Shown in pieces: positions 24,101-32,210 of a stretch of 58,642 bases of DNA. The stretch lies in assembly GCA_016935315.1 (NCBI GenBank), contig JAFGRD010000152.1, forward strand, positions 1 through 58,642. Reading direction: 5' to 3'. The position numbers were made by a program, and so were the translations under genes. Under the pieces are notes generated by a model. That model saw only the letters and a list, made by a program, of their open reading frames with translations. It ran no database searches and was not told where the DNA came from. Origin of the DNA: Pirellulales bacterium (GTDB lineage: Bacteria > Planctomycetota > Planctomycetia > Pirellulales > Thermoguttaceae). How positions within the stretch are numbered: position 1 is the stretch's first letter; the number at the start of each line of letters is the position of its first letter.

Positions 24101-27100
24101 CCGCGGCGTTCTCCGCAGTCAGGATGCCGTCGTTGAAGAAGTGGCGGTGGACGTGGTCGGCGAACAGCAGGCGGTACTCGGCGTTTGCGGCGAGCCGCTG
24201 CTGCAGTCCCGTGGGCGCGTAGTCCACGTTGTTGCCGGTCACGTTGTCCGTGTTGCCCTTCAGTACGTGCTCGGCGTCCCAGCTGTGGAACCGCCAGCGG
24301 CCGTCGGGGTCGACGCGGTTTCGCGTCGCGTACCAGTTGTGGTCCGCCCAGTCGGTGTTCCCCACGTAGTAGTTCGTGATCATGTAGTCGATGAAGTCGG
24401 GAACGTCGAGATACTCCTGGATCAACGCGTATTGTCCGTCGCCGGTCAGGCCGGCGTTGGCGATGTTGAACATCTCGCGGTAGTTGGCGTTGGTCCCGTT
24501 GACCACGAGGTTGTACGAGTGCTTGATGACGTCGTAGTCTTCCTCTTCGCCGCCGAAGTAGTCCGCGGCAAACGACTCGTCGGGGCGCTCGTGCAGCCAA
24601 TGCATCCCCCAGTAGATCCCGTTGAGGTACAGGTGGGCCTGGAAGCCGTGGGTTCCGTAGCCGCCCAGGGCGTCTTGGATATCCGAGACGTACTGGTCGC
24701 GGGTGCATTGCCCCATATTCCGTTGGCCCGAGTCGGGATGGAGCCAGTTGAGATTCATCATCGCGTCGATGACGATGGTGTTGTAGCTGTCCAACGGAGA
24801 GTCGGGATACAGCGGAAAATCGAGCCGGCTCGGTCCGTAGGGTTCCCGGAACTTCAGCCGCATCGAGAGCTTGTCGACCTTCCACCGGCCGGTGCTGCTG
24901 CCGCCGACAATCTCGACCGAGCAATCGATCTGGAATCCGTCGCTGCCATCCGGATAGATCAGCTCCGCCGAGACGGCCTTGGGAACGTGCTCGCCCGAAG
25001 GGTAAATTCCCGTGCCTCCGGCGCCGAACCAATTGTCTTGCTCCATCACCAGGGAAAGGGTCGGAATGTCCTGCAAGGCGTCTTGCACGTCGAAGGCGTT
25101 TCCGTACCGGTCGAGCAGCGGCGCGGCATTGACCACGTCCGGATCCATGGCGTAGTCGGCCCCGTCGTGGCCCCAATTGTCCGGATAACCGGTGGGCAAT
25201 TCAGGCTGCTGGGCCACCTCGCCGGGGAACAGATACGTATGGGTATCGACGTTGGTGGGAATGAAGCCCGGCTTGAAGGCGGCGGCTCGCACCGTTGTCG
25301 TGCCGCTGATTGTGATCGACGCGGTGTAAGCGTTGCCGGTGGTGGACGTGGGCGGACTGCCGTCGGTCGTGTAGCGGATCTCGGCCCCCGCGGTCGACGT
25401 CGTGATCTCCAGCTCGAATGCCTCGTCGAAGAACCCGCGGTCGACGCTGAATCGGGTGTCGGCCACGACGCCCATGGCGCCCTCCAGGTTATCGCCCCCG
25501 GGCGTCGGCTCGGTCATGTATTGCGGGCCGGCCAAGGTGGTCGCGGCAATCAGCTCCGGCAGCAGAAGAAAGTCATCGTCCGCGGCGTCGACGTTCAGCC
25601 CGTGGATTGCCAAAACGTTGGCGCCCGTCTGCAACACGTCCAGAAACTCGCCGATGCCGAACTCCTCGAACTGCAACGTCTGGGGGTCGGGCTGGGCCTG
25701 GATGGCCGCCGAATCATGGGCGAGCAGATCGGGCGCGTTCTTCCGGGCTACCTCGACTCCGTTCAGATACGCGACGAACCCGTCGTCGCACTTCATCCGC
25801 AGGGTCATCTCGTCGTACTGCGAGGGGGCGCCCGCCTCGAACTCGATGCGGGCCCAGAGCGAAGCATTCACACCGTGCATCGCCTCGCCGACGTCCGTCT
25901 GGATGTTGCCCTCGAACTCCGGCTGGCCGTTGCTGAATCCCAGCCCCGTATGGGCCGGCAGCACGGTGCCGAAGGGAACGGTCAGGTCGGGATTCTGCAG
26001 GCCCGGCGAAGGCTCCGTCGTGCGGATCCACGCGGCGGCCGTGTCGGTGTCGACGTTGCCGGTCCGCTTCAGCCACGAGCGCGGCCCGGCGGGTATGACC
26101 TCTTCGAGCCGGAGGCCGGCAATGCCGTATCCCTTCGAGCCGCTGGCGTCGCCCAGCGGCGTGTCGCCGGTGTACTGCCGCGAAACGATCGCGAACTCGC
26201 CGTCGGGTCCGGGATCGATGTCGGTCCAGGCTGCCAGGAATCCCTGGTCGGAAAGATGGTTCTCCCCGGTCAAGATCGCGACTTCCGTGGGGCTGAGGAC
26301 CACGACACCGTGGCCGCTGCTGTGGGCCGCCGTGGCCGATGCGGCGCCCTCGAGCGTTACCCGCGTCCAACGGTCGGTGTAGCCGTCCCTGCCGCGCACG
26401 GTCGTTCCCGCGAAGCTGTAGGTCACCGCGTCACCCGTATCCAAGCCCGCGAACGTGTGTGTGATATGGTCGGCGCCGGAAATGGCGATGCTCGCGCCGG
26501 ACCCGGAGGCTCCGCTGAAGTCGACGTAGTCGTGGAAGACGCTGTAGGCGTCGGTGCCGGGGGCGGGGTTTCCGTGTGTGCCCTCCCAACTCACGCCGCT
26601 TTGCGACGTCGTTAGCGTCACTTCGGTGAACAGGCCCGTCTCGATGTCTTTCAGCAGCCCGGAGGCCACATCGTTGGGCGTGTAGGTGGTCGTGTTCTCG
26701 TGGGTGCCGCTGCCGCGCATATGATCGTTGAAGGCGACGAACCCCGTCTCCTCTCCGCCGGGGCCCTCAGTGCCGACGGCCGCTCCGTTGCCGCTCCACT
26801 GGTCTTCGACGGTGATGCCGGAAAAGCCGCCGTAGTTGATCTCCAGCGAAGCCACTTCGGCGGCCGTGTATCCCCAGGCGACAAAATCCATCACCTTGCC
26901 GGCGTCGTCTAGGATCATCACCCAACCCGGGCCCTCGGGCTGCCAATCGATGGCACCGCCCCAATAGTGGTCGTCGGTCTGGTCGGTCCGATAGAGGACG
27001 ACCGCCTCGGCCACCGAAGCAGGCAGGCTCCAAGCCACGGGATTGACGCCGCTGATGCCCGCCGACGCGTCGTTGGCCAACACGGACCAGCCGCTGGTGG

Positions 27101-27845
27101 CAACGGGCGCCGCCGAGACGTTCTGAACCTCGACGAATTGGACCTCGCCGGTGGCGACCTCGGTGATCAACAGGGCCGCGGGGTCCAAAGTGACCGTGTC
27201 GACCCAGGCGGAGTCGTCGAAGCCGGGCGTGGTCCAGGCGAGCAGATCGTCGCCTGGCCCGGGCACGTGGAAGCTGGCCGCAGCACCGGCCACAACGTAC
27301 TCTTCCCGCAACGTGGTCGTGCTGGGCAAACCGTAGGAGACGTCCTCCAACTGGCGAGGAAACTCCGGCGCGTAGGCGTGGGCAATCGTGCGGCCGTCGG
27401 GCTCGACCAGCGCCAGATACTCGCCGTCGCCGTCGATCTTGAAGTTGGCGTGCAACTCGCCGGGCGGAGGGTCAAGATGCTCCTCCGACGCGAAGACGAT
27501 CAAGTAGTCGTTTGCCCCAACCGCGGCGTCCTCGGGAAACTCCCACTTCGTCAGATTCTCGCCGTCGTCGGTCAGGTACCAGCCGTCGAGATGGACTTCG
27601 GCGCCGGTCGGGTTGTAGATCTCGATCCAATCGTGGAAGTGGCCGTGTGCGTCTGCCAGCGTGTCGCCGTTGATCGCCATGAACTCGCTGATTATCAGCG
27701 TGCCGCTATCGAGCACCAGGCGTGTCTCCAGCGGCTCGAATCGCAGCCGGGCGTTACAGGAGTGCTTGGATTGACCGCGACGGAGTCTCCCGCCAGTCCG
27801 TGCCCCAGCTCTCATTGCCCACCGTCGCCCGACGCTTCGCAGCAT
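21195..27845 (-). CDS. LEPR-XLL protein with lamin-tail, CotH-like and dockerin domains
   Basis: A 2216-residue exported protein. I chose the start at 27845 because GGGAGGGG lies 3 nt before this ATG; an upstream ATG at 27950 would only add a basic extension. LEPR-XLL (FEPLETRLVLDS) is near residues 36-48. A lamin-tail domain follows (SEFMAING ... DWIEIYNPTG ... GWYLTDDG). Further on are a chitobiase-like strand domain near 790-870 (RYTTDGSPP), a CotH kinase-like domain near 925-1290 (YWGMHWLHERPDESF, WRFHSWDAEH), a second TVDGSDP domain, three more lamin-tail domains (1400-1880) and the pre-dockerin/dockerin module at about 1922-2140. CotH proteins are atypical protein kinases in spore coats; whether this version is catalytic is unknown. 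Lamin-tail plus CotH plus dockerin is a recurrent planctomycete layout. The last 35 residues begin GWLYEFEE, echoing the end of the other giant. Confidence 0.9.
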   Translation of the reverse strand: MLRSVGRRWAMRAGARTGGRLRRGQSKHSCNARLRFEPLETRLVLDSGTLIISEFMAINGDTLADAHGHFHDWIEIYNPTGAEVHLDGWYLTDDGENLTKWEFPEDAAVGANDYLIVFASEEHLDPPPGELHANFKIDGDGEYLALVEPDGRTIAHAYAPEFPRQLEDVSYGLPSTTTLREEYVVAGAAASFHVPGPGDDLLAWTTPGFDDSAWVDTVTLDPAALLITEVATGEVQFVEVQNVSAAPVATSGWSVLANDASAGISGVNPVAWSLPASVAEAVVLYRTDQTDDHYWGGAIDWQPEGPGWVMILDDAGKVMDFVAWGYTAAEVASLEINYGGFSGITVEDQWSGNGAAVGTEGPGGEETGFVAFNDHMRGSGTHENTTTYTPNDVASGLLKDIETGLFTEVTLTTSQSGVSWEGTHGNPAPGTDAYSVFHDYVDFSGASGSGASIAISGADHITHTFAGLDTGDAVTYSFAGTTVRGRDGYTDRWTRVTLEGAASATAAHSSGHGVVVLSPTEVAILTGENHLSDQGFLAAWTDIDPGPDGEFAIVSRQYTGDTPLGDASGSKGYGIAGLRLEEVIPAGPRSWLKRTGNVDTDTAAAWIRTTEPSPGLQNPDLTVPFGTVLPAHTGLGFSNGQPEFEGNIQTDVGEAMHGVNASLWARIEFEAGAPSQYDEMTLRMKCDDGFVAYLNGVEVARKNAPDLLAHDSAAIQAQPDPQTLQFEEFGIGEFLDVLQTGANVLAIHGLNVDAADDDFLLLPELIAATTLAGPQYMTEPTPGGDNLEGAMGVVADTRFSVDRGFFDEAFELEITTSTAGAEIRYTTDGSPPTSTTGNAYTASITISGTTTVRAAAFKPGFIPTNVDTHTYLFPGEVAQQPELPTGYPDNWGHDGADYAMDPDVVNAAPLLDRYGNAFDVQDALQDIPTLSLVMEQDNWFGAGGTGIYPSGEHVPKAVSAELIYPDGSDGFQIDCSVEIVGGSSTGRWKVDKLSMRLKFREPYGPSRLDFPLYPDSPLDSYNTIVIDAMMNLNWLHPDSGQRNMGQCTRDQYVSDIQDALGGYGTHGFQAHLYLNGIYWGMHWLHERPDESFAADYFGGEEEDYDVIKHSYNLVVNGTNANYREMFNIANAGLTGDGQYALIQEYLDVPDFIDYMITNYYVGNTDWADHNWYATRNRVDPDGRWRFHSWDAEHVLKGNTDNVTGNNVDYAPTGLQQRLAANAEYRLLFADHVHRHFFNDGILTAENAAAMYQERLNEIDRAIVAESARWGDNRVASTPYTRNGTWMAEANRLLNSYFPQRTNTVLSQLKARGLYPSVTAPTCVPRGGEVTPGYWLSISAQGGTIYYTVDGSDPRLPGGAVNTAHARIYSGAIPLNESCVLKARVLSGGRWSALNEAEYVVRPAGAENLVISEINYNPYDPTDEELLIDPAWTAADFEFVELQNTGSQSIDLKFARFDRGIAFDFAWSDVTQLAPQQSLVVVANQAAFAARYGTGQLVAGQFEGTLDNAGEGLTLLDWADEPILDFAYNDSGDWPGRADGKGASLELLDPAAVPATEPLRTEYLEDGNHWRSSSEYGGSPGMVGDGPVGGVVINEVLSHTDVPLADAIELHNTTGAAIDVGGWYLSDSWGWDSNPQNGDYKKFRISDGTTIPSQGYIVFDEDDFNPTPLAPGPKDFALDGAHGDDVWLMGADASGKLVRFIDHVEFGAAKNGESFGRYPNGSGDLCPMQQRTLNPADGENSQPRVGPVIISEVHYNPDPTDLDDDLEFIEIYNPTAETADLTDWRIRKGIDFDFAAGTLLGPRSVLVVVPFNPSDTDKLTAFRTYYGMDASVRFVGGYSGQLRDVGERVQLQRPDAPPADDPDFIPRLWEDEVVYAGDGDWPVEADGGGSSLHRAAVDAWGNAPASWDALLPTPGQVTLLPSAEVVGRHVFYNTSAFDGNSAAANALDDNAIAPDKEALLPGQTATLANYTSYFRGINGLMIDIAGLPGGAVLGTDDFLFRVGNSSDPSTWEAAAVPTIITVRPGDGVDGSDRVTIVWADYAIAKQWLQATVLVTDEIGLADPDVFYFGNAVGEAGNSTADARINATDMLLARNNPRNFLNPAPLDFPYDFNRDARVNATDMLLARNNQTHFLNALRLITVPDAGEDAVEKGATAAADETTRPSSPTGAGETAGNEILASKWGWLYEFEELADSGRRDRQAASGDEAWDETKPGVIC
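21427..22080 (-). repeat. Pre-dockerin plus dockerin module, copy 2 (within the 2216-residue protein)
   Basis: About 215 residues, from VVGRHVFYNTSAFDGN to FLNALRLI. It shares with copy 1 the strings DKxALLPGQTAT, NYTSY, RGINGxMID, VRPG, SDR, VFYFGNAVG and two dockerin halves ending LLARNN. The similarity extends to DNA level, which suggests module exchange or recent spread. Confidence 0.85.
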
Positions 27846-28082
27846 GATCCCCTCCCTTGTCCCGCGCGCAACCCTCCGAATGCCCCGCCGGCAAACGACT
27901 CCCCCGAAGTCAGAATCCGGCCAAGCAGGTGGGCCGGTGGGATTGACCATCCATTATGTCCGCTGGCGGCCCAAACCTCAAGTTTTTCGCGAGCGGATTC
28001 ACGTGAGGGCTTCCACGTGCTAGACTGGGGCCGTTGTGCCTGCCTTTGACCGAGTCGGTTTTGTCCCAGGAGGAAGACTTCC

Positions 28083-28955
28083 ATGACACACAGACACTGG
28101 TTGCCCGCGATGGGAATCTGGGCCGTACTGGCCGTTTCTGCACTCGCGGCACCGCATAAGGCCCTGATTGTCGACGGCCAGAACGGCCACGACTGGAAAG
28201 GGACTACGCCTTCGTTGAAGAAGCTGCTGGAAGAGACGGGGCTGTTTTCGGTCGACGTGGCCACTTCACCGCCGAAAGGCGAGGACATGAGCGGCTTTCG
28301 GCCGGACTTCGCCGCTTACGACGTGGTCGTCAGCAATTACCAGGGCGACGAGTGGCCCGAAGAGACCAAGAAAGCACTGGTCGATTACGTGCAGGGCGGC
28401 GGCGGGCTGGTGGTCTACCACTTCGCCTGCGCGGCCTTTCCGAACTGGGAGGAGTACAACGACATGACCGGGCTGGGCGGCTGGGGCGGCCGCAACGAGC
28501 AGGCCGGCCCCTACGTCCGCTGGCGCGACGGGAAGATCGTTCGCGACATGACGCCCGGCCGCGGTGGGGGCCACGGCCCGTCGCAGCCCTTCCAACTGAT
28601 CATCCGCGAGCCCAATCATCCGATCACCGCGGGTCTGCCCGAGAAGTTCATGCACGTCTCGGACGAGCTTTACGGTTGGCTTCGCGGGCCGGCAAAGAAT
28701 CTGGCGGTGCTGGCCACGGCCTTTGCCCCCAAGGAAAAGGGTGGATCCGACGAGCACGAACCGCTGTTGATGACGATTCAGTACGGCAAAGGCCGCGTGT
28801 TTCACATTGCCTTGGGCCATACGGCCGAAGAGCTCAAGAGCGTGGCCTTCATCGTGCCCTACCAGCGCGGTGCCGAATGGGCCGCCACGGGCAAAGTGAC
28901 CCAGAAGGTGCCGGATGACTTTCCGGGTCCGGACGAGGCCCGCGTGCGAGAATAG
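28083..28955 (+). CDS. Exported ThuA-like domain protein
   Basis: A 290-residue protein with a signal peptide (residues 1-22, ending SALAA). The ThuA-like, class I amidotransferase-like fold follows: [16 protein letters not shown], then [35 protein letters not shown] and, near the end, [13 protein letters not shown]. ThuA-like domains are linked to trehalose and other sugar metabolism in rhizobia and are very abundant in planctomycetes; the reaction is not established. AGGAGG lies 9 nt before the ATG, one of the best ribosome sites in the window. The gene is divergent from the LEPR-XLL gene upstream and appears monocistronic. Confidence 0.88.
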   Translation: MTHRHWLPAMGIWAVLAVSALAAPHKALIVDGQNGHDWKGTTPSLKKLLEETGLFSVDVATSPPKGEDMSGFRPDFAAYDVVVSNYQGDEWPEETKKALVDYVQGGGGLVVYHFACAAFPNWEEYNDMTGLGGWGGRNEQAGPYVRWRDGKIVRDMTPGRGGGHGPSQPFQLIIREPNHPITAGLPEKFMHVSDELYGWLRGPAKNLAVLATAFAPKEKGGSDEHEPLLMTIQYGKGRVFHIALGHTAEELKSVAFIVPYQRGAEWAATGKVTQKVPDDFPGPDEARVRE

Positions 28956-29491
28956 CTGTCGCCTTTTCCGTTTCGTCGCGCGGTTGCGTGGTTCCGGGAA
29001 TCACCCGGTGCCCCGTGCCAATCGGATGTGTGGGTGGCTGGCGATTGCCTCAGCGAGGCCCCAGGCCTGAGACACTGGGGGCGCCGCTTCGCTTTGCCCC
29101 AGCCACCCGACCGCCCTTGCCGAGTTGCCCGATGGCTTTGGTTCGGCCGGTCGGCCACGCCTCCACTCTGATGCTGCGCTGTCGGGAGCCCAAGTGCGGG
29201 CCCTTCCGATTCGCCGAACAGGTGCTCCCGCTCCTCCCGAATCCGTCATATATCGGCATTCCGAGCTGGACACTTTGGAGAATGTGAACGGCTCGGGTGC
29301 ACAAGAATTGGGCAACCCGGGGCGTGCCGCTTGTTTTGGCATCCTTGCCCAAGAAGCGGGCAGGCTGCTTGCATTGATGTAAGTGATTGCAGATCATGCA
29401 CTTAAGAGTTCTCCGTAGAATTGCACGGACCGTCGCCACGGAGGTGGACGGTCGCAAGCACGCCACATGCATCGACCGAAGGAGGTCTAGG
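28956..29491. other. Long intergenic region with an inverted repeat
   Basis: A stretch of 536 bp between the ThuA-like gene and the RHH gene. The only structure I can support is the inverted repeat at 29032-29108. Short open frames on both strands cover parts of it, but none has a ribosome site or a recognisable product. The last 100 bases are less GC-rich and probably hold the promoter of the RHH gene. Confidence 0.5.
29032..29108. repeat. Inverted repeat, 10-bp arms
   Basis: GGGTGGCTGG at 29032-29041 is mirrored exactly by CCAGCCACCC at 29099-29108. The interior carries smaller pairings (CCAG...CTGG around 29060-29080). It looks like a REP- or MITE-type intergenic element. I see no second copy in this window. 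Confidence 0.5.
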
Positions 29492-29959
29492 ATGACCACG
29501 GACGAAAAGCACCAGGAGATTCTCTGCTTCGCCACACGTTTCTATCCCGAAGCGCCCGACTGGGTGACCTTCTACCGAGAGACTTTCGGGCTACATGGCA
29601 TCGTTCGCCGCCATTTTCCCACGCCGACGTTGCTGGCCGAGTTCGAACAGTCGGAAACCTATCGAGAGTTGCAGCAAATGCTCACGCGTCTGCGGGAACA
29701 GGGTCCTTTGACCACCGATCCCCAAGAGCCCACCCGGGTGATCACGGTCCGATTGCCCAGGAGCCTCCACGAGTCGCTCCGTGTCGAGGCGCACGAACAT
29801 CACACGAGCATGAACAAGCTGTGCATCTCGAAGCTGCTCCAATTCATCGAGGAGGGCATGGTGCCCGCCGAGACCTGGGCGACCCGGCCGGAACCGGCCC
29901 GGTCGCCCGCGACCGCATCCAACGCGGCAACAGCCCCAGAAGAAGAGAGTTCGGAGTGA
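29492..29959 (+). CDS. Small protein with HicB-like ribbon-helix-helix domain
   Basis: A 155-residue protein. GGAGG lies 7 nt before the ATG at 29492; the upstream in-frame ATG at 29387 has no such site. The C-terminal half has a ribbon-helix-helix signature: TRVITVRLPRSLHESLRVEA, followed by SMNKLCISKLLQF. This is the DNA-binding part of HicB-type antitoxins. The N-terminal half (FYPEAPDWVTFYRETFG) is a segment of unknown function. No HicA-like toxin gene is adjacent, so a transcription regulator is as likely as an antitoxin. The tail is Ala/Pro/Glu-rich. Its last codons and stop overlap the 3' end of the RNase P RNA gene on the other strand. Confidence 0.75.
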   Translation: MTTDEKHQEILCFATRFYPEAPDWVTFYRETFGLHGIVRRHFPTPTLLAEFEQSETYRELQQMLTRLREQGPLTTDPQEPTRVITVRLPRSLHESLRVEAHEHHTSMNKLCISKLLQFIEEGMVPAETWATRPEPARSPATASNAATAPEEESSE

Positions 29960-30406
29960 GCCTGTAAGCCGGGTTCTGTGCCCGTCCAACAGTCGTTGGA
30001 CGGGCGATGGCCATTTCTCTAGGAAGCCGATTACTCGACTCCTCAAGCGGTCTACCCGGGAGTCGACGGCGGACCGGGCCAGCCCGCGGGAACGTCTGGG
30101 TCGATTGAGCGACCCAGCGTATCCACAGCTCCCTGTTTGACCTTGCTCCCGATGGGGTTTGCCTAGCCAGACCGGTCACCCGGTCTGCTGGTGAGCTCTT
30201 ACCTCACCGTTTCACCCTTACCTGGCGGGCGTCGAGCCCGCAAGGCGGTTTGCTTTCTGTTGCACTTTCCCTGGCCTCGCGACCGGTGGGCGTTACCCAT
30301 CATCGTACCCTACGGAGCCCGGACTTTCCTCTCGCCGGAACCCTTTGTGGGCCGATATGGCGACCCTGTGGAATTCCAGCCAGCGACCATCCGGCCCACT
30401 CCGAAC
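29949..30406 (-). ncRNA. rnpB: RNase P RNA, bacterial type A
   Basis: This is the catalytic RNA that matures tRNA 5' ends. Read on the minus strand it shows the universally conserved blocks in order: GAGGAAAGTCCGGGCTC, then ACAGAAAGCAAACCGCC, GGTAAGGGTGAAACGGTGAG, GGGAGCAAGGTCAAACAGG, CCCGGGTAGACCGCTTGAG and ACAGAACCCGGCTTACAG. The ends are set by helix P1: GTTCGGAGTGGGCC (30393-30406) pairs with GGCTCACTCCGAAC (29949-29962), 14 bp including one G-U. The length of about 458 nt is within the range for large type A RNAs. The 3' strand of P1 overlaps the last codons of the convergent RHH gene by about 11 bp. Confidence 0.96.
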
Positions 30407-30430
30407 CTCACCTCTTGACGCTTGCTCAGT

Positions 30431-30510
30431 CAATGCACGAAGGCGACCAACGGGAGCCCGACTTTCCGGCCTCCCGTTGGTTGGCCTGGATCAGTCACAA
30501 TGCAAGCGTC
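30431..30510 (+). repeat. Dispersed hairpin repeat, copy B, with terminal inverted repeats
   Basis: Eighty bp matching 20120-20200 on the opposite strand at about 82 percent. The hairpin here is stronger: CCAACGGGAG pairs exactly with CTCCCGTTGG around a 14-base loop. It is bounded by a perfect 11-bp inverted repeat, TTGACGCTTGC (30415-30425) and GCAAGCGTCAA (30502-30512), giving a 98-bp MITE-like unit. It lies between the 5' end of RNase P RNA and the 3' end of the radical SAM gene. Confidence 0.75.
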
Positions 30511-30604
30511 AATAAACCATACTCGCAACGGACGAGATGGGAAAGACGGAAGCAGGGGCGGCGGAGTCCGGCACGTGGGCACGGCGCCCGACGGCGGCGT
30601 GCTC

Positions 30605-31576
30605 CTATTCGGCGTGCTTCCGGCCTTGCCAGGTGTTGCGGCGCTTCAGCTCGGATTCGACGGCGAGGCGAACGGCCGACTTGTCGCCGCACCAGGCCGG
30701 CCCGACGAGGTATTGGGGTGGTGCGTCGCCGCTGAGGCGATCGATGACGCAACTGGGTGGGAGGTACTCGAGGAGATCGACCACCCACGCCACGTACTCG
30801 GCAAGCTGTGGCAGTCTCACGACCCCGGCGGCAACCAGTTCGGCCAACCTGGTGTCGCGGACCGCATGGAGATTGTGGATCTTAACCGCATCGATCCGCA
30901 GCCGGGCCAACTGCAACGCGGTTGCCCGCATGTCGGCCGGCGACTCGCCCGGCAACCCCAGGATGACGTGGGCGCCGACCGTCAGCTCCCTCTGCCGGCT
31001 CCGCCGATGTGCGTCCAGGAACGCCTCGTAGCGATGGCCCCGCTTCATCCAGTCCAGCGTCCGGTCGTGGATCGTCTGCAGCCCGTACTCGACCGAAAGC
31101 CACGTCTGCCGGGACAATTCGGCCAACAGATCCAGCACGTCGTCCGGAACGCAATCGGGCCGCGTACCGATCATCAGCCCCGCCACGTCGCGATGGGCCA
31201 GGGCTTCTCGAAAGACGTGCTCCAATTGCCCGACCGGGGCGTAAGTGTTGGTCGCCGGCTGGAAATACGCCACGAACCGATCCACGCGATGGCGTGCGCG
31301 AAGCCGCCGAATGCCCTCGTCGAGTTGGGCCGTGACCGACCGTCGCACCAAGCGGCGTGAAGGGCTGAAGCTGACCGGATCGCAGAAGATGCAGCCCCCG
31401 GTTCCGCAGGTGCCGTCGCGATTGGGGCAGCCGAATCCGGCGTCGACGCTGACCTTCCACACCCGTTGGCCGAACTGCTTGCGGAAGAAGAAGCTCCGGC
31501 TGTGATACAAGAGCCCGGCAGACCGCCAATCGGCCGGCGTTCCCGCGGAACTGCGAGACTCAGTTGACGACACCAT
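30605..31576 (-). CDS. Radical SAM protein, YhcC/TIGR01212 type
   Basis: A 323-residue protein, the usual length for this family. The Cys cluster near the N-terminus is CPNRDGTCGTGGCIFC (Cys50, 57, 62, 65), following VSVDAGFG as in YhcC. In this family it binds a 4Fe-4S cluster for S-adenosylmethionine cleavage. Later blocks fit too: FQPATNTYAP, MIGTRPDCVPDDVLDLL, VEYGLQTIHDRTLDWMKRGH and GAHVILGLPGES. The substrate is not known with confidence; some relatives are linked to tRNA modification. GAGGG lies just before the ATG. It is divergent from the FHA gene (92 bp between starts). Confidence 0.9.
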   Translation of the reverse strand: MVSSTESRSSAGTPADWRSAGLLYHSRSFFFRKQFGQRVWKVSVDAGFGCPNRDGTCGTGGCIFCDPVSFSPSRRLVRRSVTAQLDEGIRRLRARHRVDRFVAYFQPATNTYAPVGQLEHVFREALAHRDVAGLMIGTRPDCVPDDVLDLLAELSRQTWLSVEYGLQTIHDRTLDWMKRGHRYEAFLDAHRRSRQRELTVGAHVILGLPGESPADMRATALQLARLRIDAVKIHNLHAVRDTRLAELVAAGVVRLPQLAEYVAWVVDLLEYLPPSCVIDRLSGDAPPQYLVGPAWCGDKSAVRLAVESELKRRNTWQGRKHAE

Positions 31577-31668
31577 GGCCCTCGGCTAAACTTATTGGAG
31601 TGTCTTCCCATCCTACGTACTCGTGTCCGTGCTCACAAGAACAACCTGCTCGCAAGAACAAGGCTGCC

Positions 31669-32151
31669 ATGTACGGTCAACTAATTCCCATGGGGGGCGG
31701 CGACCCCATTCCACTGTTGAAGAAGACCCTGTTGGTCGGCCGACGCGAGAGCTGCGATATCGTGCTGCGATTTTCCAACGTCTCGGCGCATCATTGCCAG
31801 TTGAGCGTGACGGGCGGGTACTGGTACGTTCGCGATATGAAAAGCCGCAACGGCGTGAAAGTCAACGGGATCCGCGTGACGGAGAAGCGCGTCGACCCGG
31901 GCGACGTGCTGGCGATTGCCAAGCACCGCTACGAGGTGAAGTACTCTCCGATCGAGCTCGGCGCAGTCGGTCCACCACCGCCGGACGTGATGGACGAAGA
32001 CCTGTTCGGCAAGTCTCTGTTGGAGCGGGCGGGCCTGGATCAACGGAAACTGGCCGCGGAGAAACGCAGACCGGGACGCGACGAGCAACTGAAATACGAT
32101 GTCGATGACGATCGCCCCGGCCAGCTACGTTTCCGCAATCACCCGCTGTAG
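31669..32151 (+). CDS. FHA domain protein
   Basis: A 160-residue protein with one forkhead-associated domain at about residues 18-85. Conserved positions are present: the GRR in LLVGRRESCDIVL, SxxHC in SNVSAHHCQL, and SRNG with NG in SRNGVKVNGIRV. FHA domains bind phosphothreonine peptides, so this is probably a small adaptor in Ser/Thr kinase signalling, which planctomycetes use widely. No kinase gene is nearby. The rest is a charged, probably flexible tail (EDLFGKSLLERAGLD, then Lys/Arg/Asp-rich). I chose the ATG at 31669 because the residues before it in the longer frame look non-coding and the domain begins soon after. RsgA follows 60 bp downstream, so they may be cotranscribed. Confidence 0.85.
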   Translation: MYGQLIPMGGGDPIPLLKKTLLVGRRESCDIVLRFSNVSAHHCQLSVTGGYWYVRDMKSRNGVKVNGIRVTEKRVDPGDVLAIAKHRYEVKYSPIELGAVGPPPPDVMDEDLFGKSLLERAGLDQRKLAAEKRRPGRDEQLKYDVDDDRPGQLRFRNHPL

Positions 32152-32210
32152 CGAAGTGTTGCCGGCCGTCTTGGTTCGGACATGGCGTCTCTTTGCGACA
32201 GCTTCTGCCG

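Noticed and set aside
23754-26615. Open frame of 953 codons on the plus strand
   Set aside because: Antisense to the CotH-like/lamin-tail gene; composition typical of a shadow frame.
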